A stretch of 64,000 nucleotides of DNA, taken from the NCBI RefSeq assembly GCF_029784135.1, contig NC_073746.1, forward strand, positions 259,260,994 to 259,324,993, given 5' to 3'. Of the stretch, positions 54,540-64,000 are shown piece by piece. The notes under the pieces are model-generated. The model ran no database searches. It was given only the letters and a program-made list of their open reading frames with translations, and was not told where the DNA came from. The position numbers and the translations under genes were made by a program. The stretch is from Toxorhynchites rutilus septentrionalis (taxonomy: Eukaryota; Arthropoda; Insecta; Diptera; Culicidae). Position 1 is the first letter of the stretch. The number at the start of each line of letters is the position of its first letter.

Positions 54540-55800
54540 TGCTTGACACTAGAGATGAAACGGATATACGGTAATATTTTCTCTGAACGCTATACTGACT
54601 ATTATTTTTGTTTGCGATTTCGTTGAAACAGTCTAAGAAGATGTCATAAGCTGCTCGTGTAAAGTTTCGTCTCTTTTGCTTAGTTTCAAGAACTTCTAAA
54701 TAGTCTGATATGATCCTCGGGTCCAGAGAGGTTGCATTAAGTAATTTGAATTTTTTTCCGAGTAGTTGAAAAAGAATAATGCCTTCATGCGAGGTTAGTT
54801 CGGTGTTCTATGTCCAGTCTCGTCTTAGTCCAAATGCTTCTTTATGCAGCAAAATGTAACATTACCTCCTATATACAGGAGAGGCTAGAACTTATAATTC
54901 TTGTTATTTCTTCAAACGATATCAGAAGCCAAACGCATTGTTCCATAAAACCATGTTGCATGTTTTGTAGTGAATATCTCAGATTATCATCCCCGAAAAC
55001 ACATTCCACAAAAATCTCATCATTGTGATAGAAAATCATTATCAGAAAAAAATATGTTCAAGATTCCTTGTATTCAACTTGATACTCTATTGAAAGATAT
55101 TGGTTATAAACGGAAAATTTCATCATTTCATCAAAATAATAAATTTTATCAAAAATGTGTCGATCTATCTCCCTAAAATGTAATCCTTTATTCGGTTCAT
55201 GCACAGATGCTGTTTCATTCAGTTGCTTTTTTGCAAATAAAAAACCGAATATCCGTTCTCGAAGCTTGCCAGATATCCGTAATCCGGTATCCGGCCAAAC
55301 TACTATCCATTTCATCACTACTTGACACTACACTAAATTGATACAGTAGTAACTATCAGTCACATTGATTCAACATGCAAAAGATGTTATGATTTTGGTA
55401 TGATATTGAATATAATGAAAAACGTGTCCGGATTAAAAAGCATTACAATACCAGTACCATTGTGAAGCCGAAGACGAACGGGAAGGGAAATATAACTACA
55501 TAAGCTCCACCCGTTGGCAGATTTTTGCGAATAGTATAAAATAAAGTATTTTTCAAAGGATTTCAAAGGAGCCAAGACTGATGGGTAAGTCGCATGTGAA
55601 TGGACTCCCCAACCAAATCAAAACAATTGAATTTTTTGAACGGGTTTTCAGTGTTATTACGTATGTATTGAAAAATGAACTAATTTCTGATGGAAATAAA
55701 AAAAAACTACAAAAGATAATTTAATAGAGAAAATTTTCCTTAAATTATCCTTTCTTAAGCCTTCTACAAAAATGCTTCGACGCCCTTATCAGTTGATTAG
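54540..55800. other. Unassigned sequence
   Basis: Frames near 54810-55176 and 55058-55318 have no recognisable domain. No repeat borders are seen. Confidence 0.3.
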
Positions 55801-55808
55801 CAGCATCC

Positions 55809-56395
55809 ATGGCGAAAATAGTCAAGCAACTAGGCTCCGAAGCTTTTTTCGAACTGCCAGCTCCATTCCGGAGCGAAGAAGTTGGTTATGGTCAGGCATC
55901 GTTCGCCTTCTCCCTTCTGAGGATAGGCGAGAGTGTTGAACGAGAGCCTGATTCCGGTCAACCGACGGTGCTGCGCGACCGTAGAGTGCAGCAGAAGCTG
56001 AGGTGGAAGACCGAAAATAAGGCGGCCCCAGCACTCCGCACCTTGAGCCGGGGATCGGAGCAACCAGCCAAACGGTAATGAAGTATCTGGCCAAAATGGA
56101 CATTCTCTCGGGAAGCGTCAATCAAGGCCAGCCATTTATGAACAGCAGGCAATCACCAAGATGTAGCGTTTGGAGCAGTTGGTGAAAAACATATTTACTT
56201 TACGGTACTTTACTTATCCAAGAAGGTCAAATATATCACCCTTAACAAGTTCCCGAAGAAGGGTTTTCTGCGACTGACGATTAGCGAGAAGGGAATGTCC
56301 AAGCCGCTGTTCTTTCCTTCGAGGCTTTCGGTGAACGGGGAAGTATACAGTTCGAAGACTCGTAATGAGATCACTCGAAACTCAGCGTACTGACA
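55809..56395 (+). pseudogene. ITmD37E-like transposase, N-terminal part
   Basis: It encodes RVQQKLRWKTENKAAPALRT after DSGQPTVLRDR, a linker and helix-turn-helix pattern of mosquito IS630/Tc1-type transposases. In shifted frames VMKYLAKMDILSG, SKKVKYITLNKFPKKG and LTISEKGMSKPLFFPSR follow, the beta-strand region around the first catalytic Asp. Frameshifts and stops occur. The gene continues at 57860 after inserted LINE-related sequence. Confidence 0.65.
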
Positions 56396-56995
56396 ACGCT
56401 TGGTCTGGAAGGTGGTACTCCACGAGAGTAGCTGTGACGGAGTGCGCGTCAAGTTGGAGGGCAATTCCTAACCGGTACACGTCTCGACGGGTAAACGGAT
56501 GCTGGCTAGATGGAATGTAAGCGGAGTTTCGAACACTAAAAGGCGTGCAGGCAATGCCTGATCTTGAGCTGGAACACAGCGAGGGTTGTTTCGAAGGAGC
56601 AAGCGTCAAGGAAGGAATCGTCTATCCGATACATATCCCAAGAGAGTAGCTGTGACGGAAGGCACTACCTAATAGGCGCTCCGTTGGAGAGTGAAGTGTG
56701 GCAGTGACGGGTTGTGCGACATGTTGGAGGGCAATTCCTAATCGGTACACATCTCGACGGGTGAACGGATGGCATAATTGAAATGGCACGAAAAAAGAAA
56801 GAAAAAAAGGGAAATAACAACAGGTGAAGTGCATGAGCAGTAGTCACCTAGATGTGGTTCTAAGGGGAATGTGGCTACGAGTAGAGGACTTGGTTTTAGT
56901 GAGTGAGAGCCCCACTCCATCTCTGGGTTAACCCTTCTCAGATATGGCTGGTAGAGCGTTCCTCACCTCTTTAAAAAAACAGTACAAAGACATCA
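56396..56995 (+). other. Inserted non-coding sequence with a 50-bp direct repeat
   Basis: The block GGAGGGCAATTCCTAACCGG and TCTCGACGGGTAAACGGATG at 56454-56502 recurs at 56726-56774. AGTAGCTGTGACGGA also occurs twice. It resembles LINE untranslated sequence, but I cannot assign it. Confidence 0.4.
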
Positions 56996-56999
56996 ATTC

Positions 57000-57570
57000 T
57001 ACATGAGATTGGTCCTCATCCAGTGATTGACGCTGTTACTATCCACAACTCGAAGCTCAAGGCATTATCTTCCTCTGGTCCTGATGGAATTTCATCCATT
57101 ACTTTTAAACATTGCGCTAATAGATTGTTTTCACCATTATCAACATTGTTTAATCGCTCTAATACAATTTCCACAACACATGGAAACAGTCCTATATTTT
57201 CCCTGTGTTAAACCTCTTAGCGTATTATATAATACGTTAAACATCAAGTGATTTCACTACTCTGTTGAGCGTTCTAGCGCACTATGTAATGCAAGTACAC
57301 CACGAGCGAGGCTCGATGTTGTACGCGAAGAAGTTAAGAAAGAGGGCAAAGAAACATGTTAAAAATTACTGAGGAATTGCTTGCTTATGTGCTATATCCA
57401 AACTTTTCGAAGTAATTGCCCTCGATTTTATCCAACATGCACGTAAACGTTACATAGTTGAAAAACAACATGGATTTTGCCCTAAACGCTCAACTTCAAC
57501 AAACATGATATTTTATACGTCATTTATATACAGAACACCTGAATCCAAATACCAAGTCGATGCAATATAC
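57000..57570 (+). pseudogene. Non-LTR reverse transcriptase fragment
   Basis: IHNSKLKALSSSGPDGISSI, then PLSTLFNR and SPIFSL fit the fingers region of LINE RTs (usual pattern SPGPDGIP). After a short interruption, NY-GIACLCAISKLFEVIAL, RYIVEKQHGFCPKRSTSTN and FYTSFIYRT continue the palm. The catalytic DD box is not reached. The interruption at about 57212-57356 includes sequence repeated at 9855-9925. Confidence 0.75.
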
Positions 57571-57859
57571 CGTTCTAAATCATATTTCAGACAGCTTCAT
57601 AATTCTAACATTCTGGATTAATAACTTGAAACGTTTTTTATCTTGATGATTTGTATTCATTAGTCACGTCAATTAGAATAACCATTTGCTAGATAGTTCA
57701 TCAGTCATCCTCGCTCTCAACGCTCGTCAATTTATTTTCTAGTCAATTCAAATCATATTGACGGCGATTGCCGAAGTAGTCCTAGTCGAAGCGGAGCTAT
57801 TGAGAGGAGAGTCGATTTTCATTTTTCATCTTCGAACACTTTAGGTCTTGTGAAGGAGT

Positions 57860-58110
57860 ATGTGGTAATTAGGCCGGATCTGATGTCGGTCCATTACGCC
57901 AAGAGGTATCTAGGAAAGATGAATCAGTTGAAGTTAAACGTGCCGAAGATCCGCTAACCTTCCCAACGTCCCCAGTTGCGACAGATAGAAACTTTTTGGG
58001 TGAACCTCAAACGGAGAATGTACTCCAATAATTTCTTTACCAAAACGGAGAAGCAGCTGATCTTCTAGGTCACGCAAGAGCTGAAGCAATATAACAAATA
58101 GAATAGTTTG
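57860..58110 (+). pseudogene. ITmD37E-like transposase, C-terminal part
   Basis: It reads RPDLMSVHYAKRYLGKMNQL, then a stop, then PQLRQIETFWVNLKRRMYSN. The pattern PDLAxxHYAK and PQLRPIEKFWAxLKR belongs to mosquito Tc1-superfamily transposases. It gives the second Asp and the final Glu, 36 positions apart if the stop is counted as a residue. It completes the gene begun at 55809. Confidence 0.68.
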
Positions 58111-58114
58111 GACA

Positions 58115-61025
58115 GCCAGTGTATTCGCATAGCAAGTTCTTCTGTTACGTTCTTCACTTCTTCGTTCGAGTAAAATTATTTTGAGAAAACAGTAGGTTCA
58201 AAAAGTCAACATATTTTCTGCTCGATTTCAATCCCGAATTATTGAATTTATTCTTCTACCTATTTCGCTCCATGAATTGTAGGTTACTTACGAAGACCTA
58301 ACAAGACAGCCCTTTTAAAAGTTTTCTGCACAGAAAATTAAATGTGATCCGTTTGTTTTCCAGTTTGTAGTTGTATGTGACGTGAGCAAAAAGAAAAAAA
58401 AATATTTTGGGCGGTTTGGGCAGGCACAAAAATCACCAATTCGATAAAACTGAATACATGTACCGTGTACGACGTTTCGAACGTTTTCGTAAAGGAAAAA
58501 CTGTCGTTAGGATAGATTGAAATACGTGAGAATATTAGAACAATCCGAACATATTCCGAAAAATAAACATTTCAGATGTCAATTGTAACACTTTTAGTTT
58601 TAGTCTTTAGTTATTGAGATTTTCGTATGGATGTTACTTTTCGAAATATTTGCATCATAATTTAAACTGGAAGAACAAACTACGAAGCAAACGTCTGCAC
58701 CATTTCTTTTCATATTTTTTTTCATATTGAATATAATTATCATCTTTATTTGCCACTTGCACAGTGGATAGAAACTATAACCCAGTGTTTATTTAATCAG
58801 GAAATCTCGGCATACCCTTCACTAGCAGAACCCAGAGTTCCATCTAGATTTGTATATTCCGGATGGTGGTGGTGCAAATCTGCCACTAGCTTCATCCCAC
58901 CACATCCTGCGCATCATGTACTGTTGTAAGAAACAGTCTTCCGAATCCCCCTACCATTCATTCATCGGAACATTTCACGAGAACAACGCAAATACTTTGC
59001 ATTCTACTGGGAAGGCACTTGCTTACTGCCAAAGTTTGGCGGCTTTCTACTTGAGTAAATCTCAACTTCCTCGCTCTTCGCCTAGAGTAAATCGGGGGGA
59101 ATGACTAATTTTAATTAAGCGTCTTTGGTTTTATCTTCCTGTCATGGTGAAAATTAGCCAGAAAAGACCGCTAGCTAATTTCTGCCATGAGAGCTCCATC
59201 GCCGGCTCGGCCAGTATCGCAAAACCAACGCAATTCAAATGCGGACAGCTAATGATAATACACTCAAAGGACGCTCATCAAAACACTCCCAGCTGTGATG
59301 ATGTCGCCCCAAAAAGAGCGATACTTTTTTTTTGCGTCGCTTTGCGGATGAATTTCCATCCGAAAAGGATCCAAGATTTTTGAAGAGGGTAGCGGAAGCC
59401 CAAGCGAAACATGCAAATCACTTTTTCGCCCTGACCGGACCAAGCTGACCCGGGTGGTGGGGTCAGTAGTTATGATTGGATGGAACGCGGAGGATGTGAA
59501 GAAAACGAAGGTCACTCACAAATAATCTCTCTTTCGGAAAATGGTAGAAGCTGATGCATAGTCCCAGCAAAGTGACATTGCGGTCTTGCTGGAGTTGAAG
59601 GGAGGGATTTTCGGCAGGCTCTTTTCCGTTTTTTTTCTGTTTTGTTTTGAAAAAGGGACACTTTCTGCTAGATTAATCAACCCTTGACTGGCATCAGCCG
59701 GATTGAGCAGGATTAATGTGGCGAGTTCTTGAGATTCATTAGACGGCATTAGCTAAGAGTTTAGCTGAGCAGATATCCTTTTGTGTTGTTTCACTTATTC
59801 AGAACAGGTTGATTGGACGAAGTTTGAAAGCTGAGGATTATCCACCAACTGATTCCTCCTGCCGCAGAAATGGTTCCCTTTGTTCACAAACTACCAAGCG
59901 TGCCCGTAATTTGAAATGATAACTTTTCATTTGCCCAACATTTTTCTGATAGGCAAACAATTTATTCAGATTGAAACGGAGAAGGATTTATGCTTCATTC
60001 AATTGAATCATCTTCTCGATAAATTTAATCACCGATGCAAGCAACTTTATAAATATTAACCTTCTCATCCTCTTTCTGACAATCAGCTCCGTCTGCTCGA
60101 GTGGCACGGTTCAATATTGGCGGTAGAGAAATAATTTATCAACGCAAGCTCGCATCAGAACAATTTCGTTACGGCGAGAGAATCTTTTACTGCTTGTTAA
60201 ATTCATGACGTCGTGTTCTGTTCATGCTTTCCTTTGTGGTGTATGCGGTTCCCGTTCAACGGTGCCAAAGTGCCGATTTTTTTTTCTTGCTCGTTCTACG
60301 TTTGGAAACAGTACCATCAGGTGCGATTGAATCGAGGCCATGGTAACGCAATCAAAGAAGCGGAGCTATTTCTTCAATCAATTGTAACTAACCGTCGAAC
60401 GAATGGAAACGCTGCAGACGGAACGGAATCGGGGCGTTGGAGCATACCGGCAACAAAATTGCGATACCACAGGAAAGGTGGAGACCGACTTGTTGAAACA
60501 GAACAAATCAATCGGCCATTCTGTTCCAATATTGGCCGAGTAAAAAATTCATATTATTTGATTAGATTTATCTGGGAAAATATTTGCGCTCCAGTTGTTT
60601 TATTGCGTGGTTTGATTGGGCTGCAGCGTGTATCGGTTATTGCGAATTGTTGGAATAACTATTTGGATGCAGTTTTAGCAATAACTTTTTCTGTTTCAAC
60701 CGTTACCTCTGGCGGGAATGCGAGGAATCTAAAACAAAAAATTCGTACAACGATTGCACAATAAACGGAATACCCGCGTCTAGAAACAGTCACAACATGG
60801 CACGGGGCACATTCGTTCGCGTTGATGACATTGAAATTCGTTTTACCAGTTTGTAAAGCGTCAAAGAAAACAATGGATTTTCAAGCGGAATGAACACATT
60901 TTAAAATAAAAATTATGGGTGGAAATTAACTTTTACGAATCAAATTAGTAGTCTATGTGAATGAAAATCACTTTTTTCAGCAAGTGGTGAAATAATTTCA
61001 AAAGAAAATCGTGTCTGAAGATGAT
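58115..61025. other. Unassigned sequence, about 2.9 kb
   Basis: No repeat family or domain is recognised. The longest frame (60213-60764, 183 codons) shows no domain and its composition fits chance. It may be host intergenic or intronic sequence. Confidence 0.3.
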
Positions 61026-61082
61026 TTTATACACTGCGTTTCATAATTATAGACAGACTCCATTTTTTTTTTGAATTTCCAT

Positions 61083-61604
61083 ACTGCCGTTCTACGCATA
61101 GTTGTCTCATGTTCCAAAATCGGCAACTGAGAAAAACGTCATCAAAGTTTTCTACCATATTTGGCTACCAAAAGCTTAAAGCATTTCAGTTTATTAATAC
61201 ACTGGGTTTTTTATAAGCAGAAAACTATTGTTTAATGAAATGTGAACAGATCCCCTCACTTGAATCAATCAATGTTGGTTACGGGCTTATGTCTAGAATA
61301 TCTACATGGGGCAATTGTTCTTGATGTTGTTTTTTGATATACTGGGAACAAGCAATAAGTTTTTTTTGTGTTTTCCCGAAAGATTATGCATAAAAACATC
61401 GTTTTATGAAGAAGGGAGTGATCTACAACACCTTTGCTGAATATAAATTTCATTGTTATTAGGTATTCAAACATTCAATACAATTCAAACAATAACTTTT
61501 TATGTGTTTTTCTCCGGAAGATTAGGCATGAAAACATCGTTTTATGAAGAAGTGAAGGTTGTCAAAAAGTAACATGGGACAACTATGCGTAGAACGGCAG
61601 CATA
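61083..61604. mobile_element. MITE nested in the Tc1-like element
   Basis: Inverted termini CTGCCGTTCTACGCATAG continue to GTTGTC. CATA flanks both sides. Two direct copies of ACATCGTTTTATGAAGAAG occur inside (about 61397 and 61534). The opposite arm of the Tc1 element at 62466 lacks it, which gives an empty-site comparison. Confidence 0.82.
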
Positions 61605-61864
61605 GATATGTCAGAAGTCGGTTGAATTGAAGTATATAGTGTAGAATATAATAACTATTTTCATTTATAAGGCTGGCCATTTGAACTTTATTGTTGTGTT
61701 CAGGAGCGAAACATTGAAAATAACAAAAATTCCAGTGTTCATGACTATAGAACAAGAAGCAAAAACTCTCACTCCTCTAAAGATTTACGGTCAATTTCAC
61801 ATGAATTACAATAAGTTTCTAATTCGTAGGTCATCTTTAGTTCTGAATCAGTTCAAATAACCCA

Positions 61865-62265
61865 TTCGGGGTGGTTTCGACCAAGCTAAGCCATGTTGTA
61901 GTGTGTGTCTCGTTCTACGCAGAGGATACTACTCGTTTAAGCTCTTCAAATCACTCATACTGCTACTAAGCTGCATCTACAAATGGTACGATAGCTCCTC
62001 ATAATTTCTTGACAGGGTTTTGATTTGGTAAACAAGCTGACCAGTCCAGAATCTGGAGACCCTATTCATTAAACCTATTCATGACCTTTCCGGATTTTAT
62101 GAATTGATGCCAAATTAGCCAATCATCACATTGTTTTTGATGCAAAAACAGCAGTAAATAATTTTGAAGTACATTGTTGTACTTCTGACTGTTCATTCGT
62201 GTTGATGGAAAGCTATGTGAACAATGCCGTTTTGAAAATATTTTCTTCAAACCATCAAACTGCCG
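61865..62265 (-). pseudogene. Degraded Tc1 transposase C-terminal part
   Basis: Minus-strand frames give YNNVLQNYLLLF, DDWLIWHQFIKSGK, ILDWSACLPNQNP and QYE-FEELKRV, matching the Tc1 DDE C-terminal half and the copy at 14970-15345. Multiple stops are present. Confidence 0.7.
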
Positions 62266-62513
62266 CCTACAAACTTATTTGAACTGATTGAGAACTAACG
62301 ATGACCTACGAATAAGAAACTTATTGTAATTCATGTGAAATTGACCGTAATTTTATAGAGTAGTGAGACACAACAATAAAGTTCAAATGGCCAGTCGTAT
62401 AAATGAAGATAGTTATTGTATTCTACACTATATACTTCAATTCAACCGACTTCTTACATATCTCTGGAAACTCAGAAAAATTAAGTGATTCTATAGTTAT
62501 GAAACGCAGTGTA

Positions 62514-63515
62514 TTATAATGATAATGTTTTTTAGGGTGAATATTCAATGTTTTCACAAAATAGTTTAAGTTATGGTAAGGACAACGTGTTTCGAGTAAT
62601 TAAATAACGCCAAGTACAATGTTTTATTCATATTTTCACAATTTAAAACTGTCTTCGGGCTGAGTAATCTGATAGAGAGTAGTTTGCCTCGTAAAAACTA
62701 ATGTCGTATCCAGATGTCAAAACCGTTCGATGACGATATCGCAAATATAATCGAAGAATCTAGCAAATTATGAACATTAATATGTTTTTGTCTGAATGAT
62801 ACACACACTCAAATACTTCCTCATGGGTGAGGTATATTAGTACTACACGATGTACTTCTCCTTCTTCCTAATTTTCTTATTCTTTCTTTCCTCTTCTATG
62901 CATCTTCTATGGCACTAACTGGAGGATGTGCGCCGTCTCAACGTAGGGTAACTTACGTCTTCTTCTGTAGAAGGCTTGAACCACTGACCATTAATTTGAT
63001 CTATTGTAGTGCACTCCAGTTCACTATATATGCACTGTCAGTTCGTTCCATTACTCAGGGAATAAATTATGGTCGCACTAGGACTTTGCATCTCCTCCTC
63101 AAGAAGGTATGAATTCCTTTATGTTCATCAGATCAAAACTCGTTGGGTATGAGAATGTCCTTTCCAACAATCAGCAGTCTTTGATGAATCAATACACTGC
63201 ATTGACACATTAAATGTTACGATGATTCAGCATCAAAATTACAGAAACGACAATTATCATCTGTCAGTTTTCCATTTTTTTAAGTTATATCTGCTCGTAC
63301 AGTGTCCAGTCAATAGACCGGTCAATGTACTCAAATCTGACTTATTCAAACTGAATACGCTGCGTTATATTCTGTTACAAGGTGTAAAGAATTTTTGGGA
63401 TTGGCTTGGTGTTGATAGAGTCAGCTTCAATTCTCCACATGTCCAAGGTTTCAACTCTGATTTCAGGTGTTATATAGATAATTCAAAAAATGGCTCATGG
63501 CAATTTAGTTGAAGA
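62514..63515. other. Unassigned sequence
   Basis: No clear similarity is seen. Part of 63220-63515 may be the decayed C-terminal tail of the LINE whose RNase H lies to the right. Confidence 0.3.
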
Positions 63516-63519
63516 TTCT

Positions 63520-63850
63520 AATCTTGCTAAGAGATCGGCTTTTTCATTTCCGTCTACACCGCAGTGACCAGGCACCCAGTATAAATAAACATCGTTAGAA
63601 GCAGTTTTTTGTTTTAAGGATAGTATGCATTCCCAAACTAGCGTTGACTGACATCTGTATGATTTCAATGCATTGATAGCTGTTTGACTATCTCAGAAGA
63701 TACAGACATTGCCTTACCTGTATTTTCTAGCCAAATAAATATTTTTGCATGTTAGAACAGCATGTATTTCTGCTGTCACATTGGAATTAACTTGTCGACC
63801 CCGAGAAACACGAGAGATTCTGAACGAGTTTTGGGACCACCTTCTTCCCA
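63520..63850 (-). pseudogene. LINE RNase H fragment
   Basis: The minus strand reads NVTAEIHAVLTCKNIYLARK (Glu site), then DSQTAINALKSYRC (second Asp site, with a stop just before) and YWVPGHCGVDGNEKADLLAR (final His/Asp site). This is the RNase H domain of a non-LTR retrotransposon distinct from the I-like element, whose version reads WVPSHCSIPGNERAD. Its RT would lie beyond the window's right edge. Confidence 0.8.
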
Positions 63851-64000
63851 TTCGCTGCGATTGAATTCAATCACTATGAAGGGAACACTGAAGTCTAGTC
63901 TATGAAGTCTATGTTTCCATTCAATCTTCAGTCATGTTTACTACAGTATTCAGCTGAATTGAAACTGAATGAAGTTGAAGAAAAAGTATTTTCTGGAGAT
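63851..64000. other. Window edge, probable continuation of the LINE fragment
   Basis: This sequence would be upstream of RNase H on the minus strand. It is too short and decayed to assign further. Confidence 0.3.

Larger units (their letters stand above)
61032..62511 (-). mobile_element. Degraded Tc1-like transposon with internal inverted arms
   Basis: Terminal inverted repeats CACTGCGTTTCATAATTATA (left) and CACTGCGTTTCATAACTATA (right, reversed) are flanked by TA (61030-61031 and 62512-62513). Inside, 61605-61860 and 62275-62466 are diverged inverted copies of one another, so the element has long sub-terminal arms. A minus-strand transposase remnant lies in the loop. Confidence 0.88.

Noticed and set aside
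60213..60764. 183-codon plus-strand frame as a gene
   Set aside because: It shows no domain, no splice context and chance-like composition.

Overview
The window looks like a repeat-rich piece of a mosquito genome, most likely culicine (Aedes-type). The signs are BEL/Pao retrotransposons with DUF1759/DUF1758 Gag-protease regions, several Tc1/mariner-superfamily transposases, tRNA-derived SINEs of the Feilai/Gecko kind, abundant hAT-, piggyBac- and mariner-type MITEs, and dispersed insect-type replication-dependent histone gene remnants. I cannot name the species from sequence alone. I see no intact host protein-coding gene, no functional tRNA or rRNA gene and no CRISPR array. Almost everything recognisable is transposon-derived.

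Layout, 0-23 kb. A histone-linked repeat carrying a dead H2A copy (about 0.6-1.4 kb) is followed by a young BEL/Pao element on the minus strand (BEL-1, 2354-8769), with 386-bp LTRs that differ at one position, a 5-bp target duplication and a tRNA-Phe primer site. A second histone-linked repeat with a dead H2A lies at 11.6-12.8 kb. Then come degraded Tc1 sequence (15 kb), a mariner fold-back MITE (16960-17456), a DUF4817-type mariner-like transposon (19990-21280) and a Tc3-like helix-turn-helix fragment split by a MITE (21.5-22.2 kb).

Layout, 22.6-32.3 kb. An older BEL/Pao element (BEL-2, 22618-31391, minus strand) works like a nest of insertions. It holds a non-LTR element reduced to its ends (26984-28629, 23-bp duplication), a perfect 99-copy hexamer array (28872-29466) and an 822-bp hAT-type MITE (29744-30565) that itself holds a pogo-like MITE. 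A minisatellite interrupted by a SINE follows.

Layout, 32-64 kb. Long unassigned stretches alternate with a third histone-linked repeat (35.8-36.6 kb), an internally duplicated MITE (36.7-37.9 kb), a hAT/ZBED-like fragment (38.3-38.7 kb), a C/G-hairpin tandem repeat with a tRNA-like SINE (38.9-39.6 kb) and a full-length but broken I-like LINE (44223-51029, minus strand, 14-bp duplication) cut by a 1-kb hAT-type MITE. Further on are a fold-back element (52.9-53.3 kb), a second truncated mariner copy beside a pogo-type fragment, an ITmD37E-like transposase split by LINE sequence (55.8-58.1 kb), a degraded Tc1 element with a nested MITE (61.0-62.5 kb) and a LINE RNase H fragment at the right edge.

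How the pieces fit together. This is a record of sequential insertion, not an operon or pathway. Target duplications, comparison of paralogous copies within the window, and broken reading frames let many insertions be placed in order. The most unusual signals are the repeated histone-gene-derived units with histone-type 3' stem-loops, the trans-mobilisation signature of BEL-1 (near-identical LTRs around a defective body), the ends-only LINE derivative, and the pure hexamer array.
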